Part shown: in pieces, positions 6,537-10,198 of the stretch
Layout of the letters: each line of letters begins with the position of its first letter
How positions within the stretch are numbered: position 1 is the first letter of the stretch
DNA from: Thermotogaceae bacterium
GTDB lineage: Bacteria; Thermotogota; Thermotogae; Thermotogales; Thermotogaceae
Reading direction: 5' to 3'
Assembly: GCA_021161105.1 (NCBI GenBank)
Contig: JAGHBG010000089.1
Span: 1-10,198 of the forward strand
Length of the DNA: 10,198 nt
The notes under the pieces: generated by a model
Database searches by the model: none
Seen by the model: the letters and a program-made list of their open reading frames with translations, nothing else
Told to the model about the DNA's origin: nothing
Translations under genes and position numbers: made by a program

Positions 6537-8993
6537 AATTACAGGCATGCAATCTGAAAGCATTTTAGCATTTTTTAGCACAGCTTCAAATTTTCCGCAA
6601 TTGTAGTCGATTCCTTTGAAGCTTTCTGCTTTTACAAAGTCGATTATTTTCAAATCGGGGGATATCACAACCGCAAAATTTCCCGAGGGAATTTTATCTT
6701 TCACAACAATGGTTGATTTTCCGTCTGTTAATATACCGTTTCCGAGGGACAGAACTTTGACAGCCTTGTATATGCCGTATGAAAATACTTCGCACAAGCC
6801 TGGCATATCAGAATCGTATGGAGCGATGGTTAGTGGAAAACCTATGGTTTCGTTTTCAAGGAGAATCTTATCTACTATTCCTTCTGGTTCAATTTTTCTT
6901 TCAGTTTTTCCGAATCTGGTTTGCAGTTTAGCCAGAATTTCGGAGACATCTCCTTCTCTATATGCCCTTAATGCCTGCCTTCTGCTTTCGTAAAGTTCTT
7001 CAAAGGCTCCTGCCTTTATTAAAGTTTCTATGGTAGATCCTCCCCCCACTCTTCTTGAAAGATCCTCAACACCTCTGAAAGGTTTATTTTCATCCAGCTT
7101 TTTTGCATATTCTTTTCCAATTCCCTTTATTACTGTGATCGGAAGGCGGATTATTTTTCTGTTCACACTTCCCAACGGTTCGTTGACAGAAGGAAGGAGT
7201 ATTTTGTATTCTCTGCAAATTGCCTCCTGGGTTATAAGAAAAATTTTTCTGGGATCTGATGGATTGTTTTCTATGAAACTCAGCATAAATTCCGGGAAGA
7301 AGTTTTCTTTATAGAACGATAGCCAGTAGCTTATATGCGCATAGGCAACACTGTGAGATTTGTTGAATGCGTAAGATGCAAATTCTTTTATGAAGTTTGT
7401 TACCTTTTCTATGAAATCATTTTTATACCCGCGTTTTTTCATTCCGTTTTCCAGAAGCTTCAGGGTTTTTTCCATAAGAACGGGATCTTTTTTTGCCACA
7501 GCTTTCCTCAGATTATCCGCTTCTGAAAGGCTCATACCGGATAACTTTACAGCCATCATCATTATCTGCTCCTGATAAATAGCCAGACCATGGGTTTCTT
7601 TTAAGATATCCGCAAGCTCTTCAGGAGCTTTCCAGTTCCTTTCTGTTCTCCTTCTTAAAAATTCATAATCAAGGCCGGTTTTCAAAGGGCCGGGTCTGTT
7701 CAGTGCAAGAACATGAGAAAGGTCGAGGATGGATTTTGGAGCCACGAACCTTGAGATTCTTCTTGCTTCGTTGGAGTCCAGTTGAAAAATTCCTGTTGTC
7801 ATACCTTTAGAAATAGAGTTGTAGACTCTTTTTTGTTCACCTATTTTATTTGTTTCAACAGAAGTTCTTTTTGATAAATCGCTTAAAAAAGAAAGGGTTT
7901 TAAGACCAAGGATGTCTATCTTTTCCACATTAATCTTTTTTAGAGAATCCATATCGTATTCGCAGACCTTTATTCCATCATCTATGTAATATGGAAGGTT
8001 CATATCACTCGCTGAGACGATGACACCGGCAGCGTGAATGCTCCTTCTCACGGGCAGGTTCATTAAAAGCTCTCTAACAAGCCTTGTCAGCTTTATTCCA
8101 AGTCTTGATGATATGTTTTTTAACATCTTCTCTTTCAAGTTTGAATAGGTTGAAACAAGAGCCACGAACTTGAAATCATCACTCAGGCTTTTTATAAGAT
8201 CTCTTCTTTTAACATCCTCAACATCGATATCTATATCGGGCAACTCTTTTCTACCCTCGTTTATGAATCTTTCAAAAAGGAGATTGTACTTAATGGGATC
8301 AACTTCTGTTATCCCGAGGAGGTATGCAACAAGCGAACCCACTGCACTTCCTCTTCCGGGTCCAACACGGATTCCCATCTTTTTTGCTCTATCTACGATC
8401 ATTTTCACCGCTTTGAAATAACTTTCAAAACCCTTTTTTCTTATGAGTGATACTTCTCTTTCGAGCCTTTCCTTGTATATTCCATCAACACCAAATTTGA
8501 AAAAGTCCTCTTCGACCTCTGGAAAAGTCTGGTTTTCCTCTAAATCGTAATGTTCAAAGTCATATATATTGCAAGGGTCTTCTTCTTTCTTTTCAAGCGA
8601 AAAATCGCCTTCCTTTGGCTGTAGTGATAGTATCTTTCTCATAAATTCGTATCCTGTTCGGTCTATTTTATTCAAGTACATAACAGGTCTGAAACCCCTG
8701 AATTCTTTCATGATTACGTTTTTAAAATTTTCGGATGAGCCGTTGTATATTTTTATGAGGTTATTGAATCCTTCTCTGTTTTTTGCGATTAAAATCTTTT
8801 TCCCCATTACCAGGGCGTGCACAGGAAGAATCCCAAATTCTTCCATTGTATAATGGAAGGAAACATGGGCGTGAAAAGTTATATCTGCCAGGATTGCACA
8901 TTTATAACCCAGATCTTTTAATCTTTTCGCTGTTTCTCTTAGTCGCAGAATAGAACCCCTGAATGAATAAGGTGTAACTATTACAGGAATCAA
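6528..8993 (-). CDS. dnaE: DNA polymerase III alpha subunit, short DnaE type
   Basis: This C-family replicative DNA polymerase has 821 residues from the TTG at 8993, against about 1160 in E. coli. The catalytic core is intact: GPGRGSAVGSLVAYLLG (211-227), the Asp cluster PDIDIDVED (252-260, Asp255 and Asp257) and the third Asp in DILGLKT (Asp360). HAAGV (320-324), NRPGPL (432-437), YQEQIM (473-478) and FNKSHS (543-548) are also present. A helix-hairpin-helix (GIGKEYAKKL, about 624-633) and a short OB-like region (about 740-790) follow. The N-terminal PHP region is shortened and lacks the usual metal-binding histidines, so proofreading or pyrophosphatase activity there is unlikely. No classical beta-clamp pentapeptide is obvious; QTRFG at 691-695 is a weak candidate. 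The in-frame GTG at 9002 lies inside the ribosome site. Thermotogota also carry PolC, so this enzyme may share or support replication, or act in repair. Confidence 0.95.
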   Translation of the reverse strand: MIPVIVTPYSFRGSILRLRETAKRLKDLGYKCAILADITFHAHVSFHYTMEEFGILPVHALVMGKKILIAKNREGFNNLIKIYNGSSENFKNVIMKEFRGFRPVMYLNKIDRTGYEFMRKILSLQPKEGDFSLEKKEEDPCNIYDFEHYDLEENQTFPEVEEDFFKFGVDGIYKERLEREVSLIRKKGFESYFKAVKMIVDRAKKMGIRVGPGRGSAVGSLVAYLLGITEVDPIKYNLLFERFINEGRKELPDIDIDVEDVKRRDLIKSLSDDFKFVALVSTYSNLKEKMLKNISSRLGIKLTRLVRELLMNLPVRRSIHAAGVIVSASDMNLPYYIDDGIKVCEYDMDSLKKINVEKIDILGLKTLSFLSDLSKRTSVETNKIGEQKRVYNSISKGMTTGIFQLDSNEARRISRFVAPKSILDLSHVLALNRPGPLKTGLDYEFLRRRTERNWKAPEELADILKETHGLAIYQEQIMMMAVKLSGMSLSEADNLRKAVAKKDPVLMEKTLKLLENGMKKRGYKNDFIEKVTNFIKEFASYAFNKSHSVAYAHISYWLSFYKENFFPEFMLSFIENNPSDPRKIFLITQEAICREYKILLPSVNEPLGSVNRKIIRLPITVIKGIGKEYAKKLDENKPFRGVEDLSRRVGGGSTIETLIKAGAFEELYESRRQALRAYREGDVSEILAKLQTRFGKTERKIEPEGIVDKILLENETIGFPLTIAPYDSDMPGLCEVFSYGIYKAVKVLSLGNGILTDGKSTIVVKDKIPSGNFAVVISPDLKIIDFVKAESFKGIDYNCGKFEAVLKNAKMLSDCMPVIKR

Positions 8994-8997
8994 GATT

Positions 8998-9005
8998 ATC
9001 ACCTC
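8998..9005 (-). promoter_or_regulatory. Ribosome binding site deciding the dnaE start
   Basis: The minus strand reads GAGGTGAT, a perfect match to the 16S 3' end, about 8 bases from its GAGG to the TTG at 8993. The GTG at 9002 falls inside this site, so it is unlikely to be the initiator. The protein from TTG begins MIPVIV. Confidence 0.75.
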
Positions 9006-9053
9006 ATGATTTATACTTTATCACACGAGGGGTGGTTGAATGTGCATGCTTCA

Positions 9054-9365
9054 TTAGTTATACCTCAAATTCATAAGCTGCTGAATCCTGTAGGTATTAC
9101 CCCTGAGCACTGCAACCGGCTTTCTCATCCACCTGTCATTCAAATTCGCAAGCTGCACAAATAAATTCACTTCTAAAACCTTCTCTGACTGGAAATATCC
9201 TCCTGTATCCTGCTTCATTAGCTCTATCCCGCTATTTATACTTTCTACCATGTTCGTCGCATAGATGTATTGGGCGTATATAATAAAAGAGCTTGAATTC
9301 GGGTATAATAATCGAGGGAAGGGTTCATTCGAAGAACTCATAAAATTACTCGGGGGGATAATCAC
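9054..9365 (-). pseudogene. C-terminal remnant of an IS256/Mutator-family transposase
   Basis: The open frame encodes 103 residues. From about residue 34 on it matches the C-terminus of IS256-family (Transposase_mut) enzymes: IYATNMVESINSG holds the (T)TN-x-x-E-S-x-N motif, whose Glu (Glu41 here) is the last residue of the DDE triad. This is followed by GGYFQSEKVLEVNLF and a terminal NDRWMRKP...QQLMNLRY. Intact family members run to about 400 residues, so the part carrying both catalytic aspartates is gone and the protein cannot be active. Residues 1-33 (Ser/Pro-rich) are poorly matched and may be out-of-frame or non-transposase sequence. The remnant ends about 50 bases upstream of the dnaE ribosome site, on the same strand. 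No terminal inverted repeats or target duplications were recognised. Confidence 0.7.
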
Positions 9366-9462
9366 CTAAAAATATTTAGAACTGTTGGAGAAAGAAAGGG
9401 AAAAGAAATAACAAAAAAATTAATAAAAGGTGCATAGGAAGGTAGTTATGATTGTCATCACT

Positions 9463-9543
9463 CCTGATAACAGCAGATATGCGGCTACGCTTTGCTTCGC
9501 CCAAATTGCCTTCGGTAACTTTTTTTACCCGCAAAACGTTAGG
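9463..9543. repeat. Imperfect inverted repeat with nested hairpins
   Basis: The outer ends pair as CCT-(GAT)-AAC (9463-9471) with GTTAGG (9538-9543), leaving GAT as a bulge. Further in, TGCGG (9480-9484) is complementary to CCGCA (9529-9533). Inside are a perfect GGTAA/TTACC hairpin (9514-9518 with 9525-9529, loop CTTTTTT) and an alternative TTGCC-TTC-GGTAA hairpin at 9506-9518. The GC-richer composition (GCGGCTACGCTTTGCTTCGCCC) differs from the AT-rich surroundings. It could be a dispersed palindromic repeat, a mobile-element end or a recombination site. Pairing is imperfect, so function is unproven. Confidence 0.4.
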
Positions 9544-9562
9544 TGAAATGTAAAAATATTTG

Positions 9563-9570
9563 AAGGTGAT
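9563..9570 (+). promoter_or_regulatory. Ribosome binding site of the uracil-DNA glycosylase gene
   Basis: AAGGTGAT on the plus strand lies 5 bases before the ATG at 9576. It is a good match to the 16S 3' end and fixes the start. The ATG at 9569 is out of frame and stops after six codons. Confidence 0.7.
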
Positions 9571-9575
9571 GGAAT

Positions 9576-10198
9576 ATGGAAATCGATGAATTGAACAGAA
9601 TGATAAGGGAATGCAAAAAGTGCAGATTATCTGAAACAAGGATGAATGCTGTTTGTGGGGAAGGAAACCCGAATGCCAAAATTATGTTAATTGCTCAGGC
9701 ACCAGGAGAGGAAGAGAACAGAGCTGGAAAAATGTTTGTTGGCCCTTCAGGGAAGGTGTTAGACGAATTATTAAGCAAAGCAGGAGTAAAAAGGGATGAG
9801 ATTTACATGACAAATTTAATTAAGTGTATGCTTCCCAAGTGCAGAAAGCCCAAACAGGATGAAATTGAAGCCTGCAGTTCTTACCTTGATAAAGAGATTG
9901 AGTTGATAAACCCAAAGATTTTAGTTCCCTTAGGTTACTATGCCACCCGTTATATTTTTCAAAAGTATAAAATTCAGGTGCCTTCAAAAGCAGAGTTTTT
10001 TAAAGTTTCTGGTAAGCTCTTTTTAGCTGGTGATAGAAAGATACTGCCTCTTGCTCATCCCGCAACTTGCCTTTACAATCCTGAGCTCAAGCAGGATTTA
10101 ATAAAAAGCTACAGAAAATTACATGTGTTGCTTAAAGATTGTAAATGGTATCCAGTTTGTCCAATGAAGAGATTTTATGAGGAAGGAAAGTTAGATAA
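9576..10198 (+). CDS. Family-4-like uracil-DNA glycosylase (Fe-S), C-terminus cut by window edge
   Basis: Enzymes of this family excise uracil from DNA, starting base-excision repair of deaminated cytosine, which is frequent in thermophiles. The frame is open for 207 codons to the last base with no stop. Four cysteines with family-4 spacing, Cys13, Cys16, Cys84 and Cys100 (CxxC, then C-x15-C), should bind a 4Fe-4S cluster. The first active-site motif is AQAPGEEENRAGKMFVGPSG (40-59), where typical members have GE(A/G)PG...GxPFVGRAG. The distal motif is HPA at 161-163 (LAHPATCLYNPEL). The reading frame continues past the usual end (about 190-200 residues) into a segment with Cys189 and Cys195 (CKWYPVCPMKRFYEEG), suggesting an extra C-terminal cysteine domain off-window. 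From memory, this variant resembles proteins common in archaea, but no search was possible. It is divergent from the dnaE operon. Confidence 0.88.
   Translation, partial: MEIDELNRMIRECKKCRLSETRMNAVCGEGNPNAKIMLIAQAPGEEENRAGKMFVGPSGKVLDELLSKAGVKRDEIYMTNLIKCMLPKCRKPKQDEIEACSSYLDKEIELINPKILVPLGYYATRYIFQKYKIQVPSKAEFFKVSGKLFLAGDRKILPLAHPATCLYNPELKQDLIKSYRKLHVLLKDCKWYPVCPMKRFYEEGKLD

Larger units (their letters stand above)
9366..9575. other. Intergenic region between the transposase remnant and the glycosylase gene
   Basis: This is about 210 non-coding bases between divergent genes. The left part (about 9383-9430) is purine-rich, dominated by A and G on the plus strand. The right part (9463-9543) holds the inverted repeat listed separately. 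The glycosylase promoter should lie here, but no convincing -35/-10 pair stands out. A weak TTGGAG (9384-9389) and ATAACA with a 17-base spacer exists and is not strong enough to call. Confidence 0.5.

Noticed and set aside
9010..9015. TATAAA on the minus strand as a -10 box for dnaE
   Set aside because: A transcript starting about 7 bases downstream would lose the dnaE ribosome site, and no matching -35 hexamer is present.
9448..9546. Plus-strand 32-codon frame (starting MIVITPDN, ending PQNVR) with a GGAAGG-like site ahead of it
   Set aside because: It coincides with the inverted repeat, so the apparent peptide is most simply a reading of the palindromic repeat. No family is recognised.
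9376..9639. Minus-strand open frame of 87 codons covering the intergenic region and the start of the glycosylase gene
   Set aside because: It runs antisense through the well-supported glycosylase start, has no recognisable domain, and its composition follows the repeat and A-rich tract.

Overview
The window most resembles a thermophilic bacterium of the phylum Thermotogota, perhaps a Kosmotoga- or Mesotoga-like lineage. The grounds are AT-rich DNA, strong GAGGTGA ribosome sites with TTG and GTG starts, a short DnaE-type polymerase, and a compact envelope-export operon. This placement is inference; no rRNA or other marker is present.

Positions 1-8993 are a dense, entirely minus-strand gene run. 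In transcription order it holds dnaE (short DNA polymerase III alpha subunit), pilC (inner-membrane platform), a very short pseudopilin-like protein, pilM-like (actin fold), pilN-like, pilO-like, a PilP/GspC-like protein, and a giant secretin-family protein whose C-terminal channel lies beyond base 1. Every junction is an overlap or a gap of about 5 bases or less, and several upstream stop codons lie inside the next gene's ribosome site. The genes should be co-transcribed and translationally coupled. From pilC onward they make an envelope-spanning type IV pilus / type II secretion machine: PilM in the cytoplasm, PilC/N/O/P in the inner membrane, the secretin through the periplasm and outer sheath. 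No assembly or retraction ATPase (PilB/PilT/GspE), prepilin peptidase or typical major pilin is visible, so these must be encoded elsewhere.

Positions 9054-9365 hold a minus-strand C-terminal remnant of an IS256/Mutator-family transposase just upstream of dnaE. Positions 9366-9575 are non-coding, with an A-rich tract and an imperfect inverted repeat. From 9576 to the right edge runs a plus-strand family-4-like uracil-DNA glycosylase with all four iron-sulfur cysteines. It has an unusual active-site region and the start of an extra cysteine-containing C-terminal extension.

The most interesting points are the secretin's long periplasmic arm (about six repeated N1-like modules, Ser/Thr-rich linkers, and a second N0/STN-like domain), the eroded PHP domain of DnaE, the coupling of a DNA polymerase gene to a pilus operon, the atypical pseudopilin, and the remodelled DNA between dnaE and the glycosylase gene.
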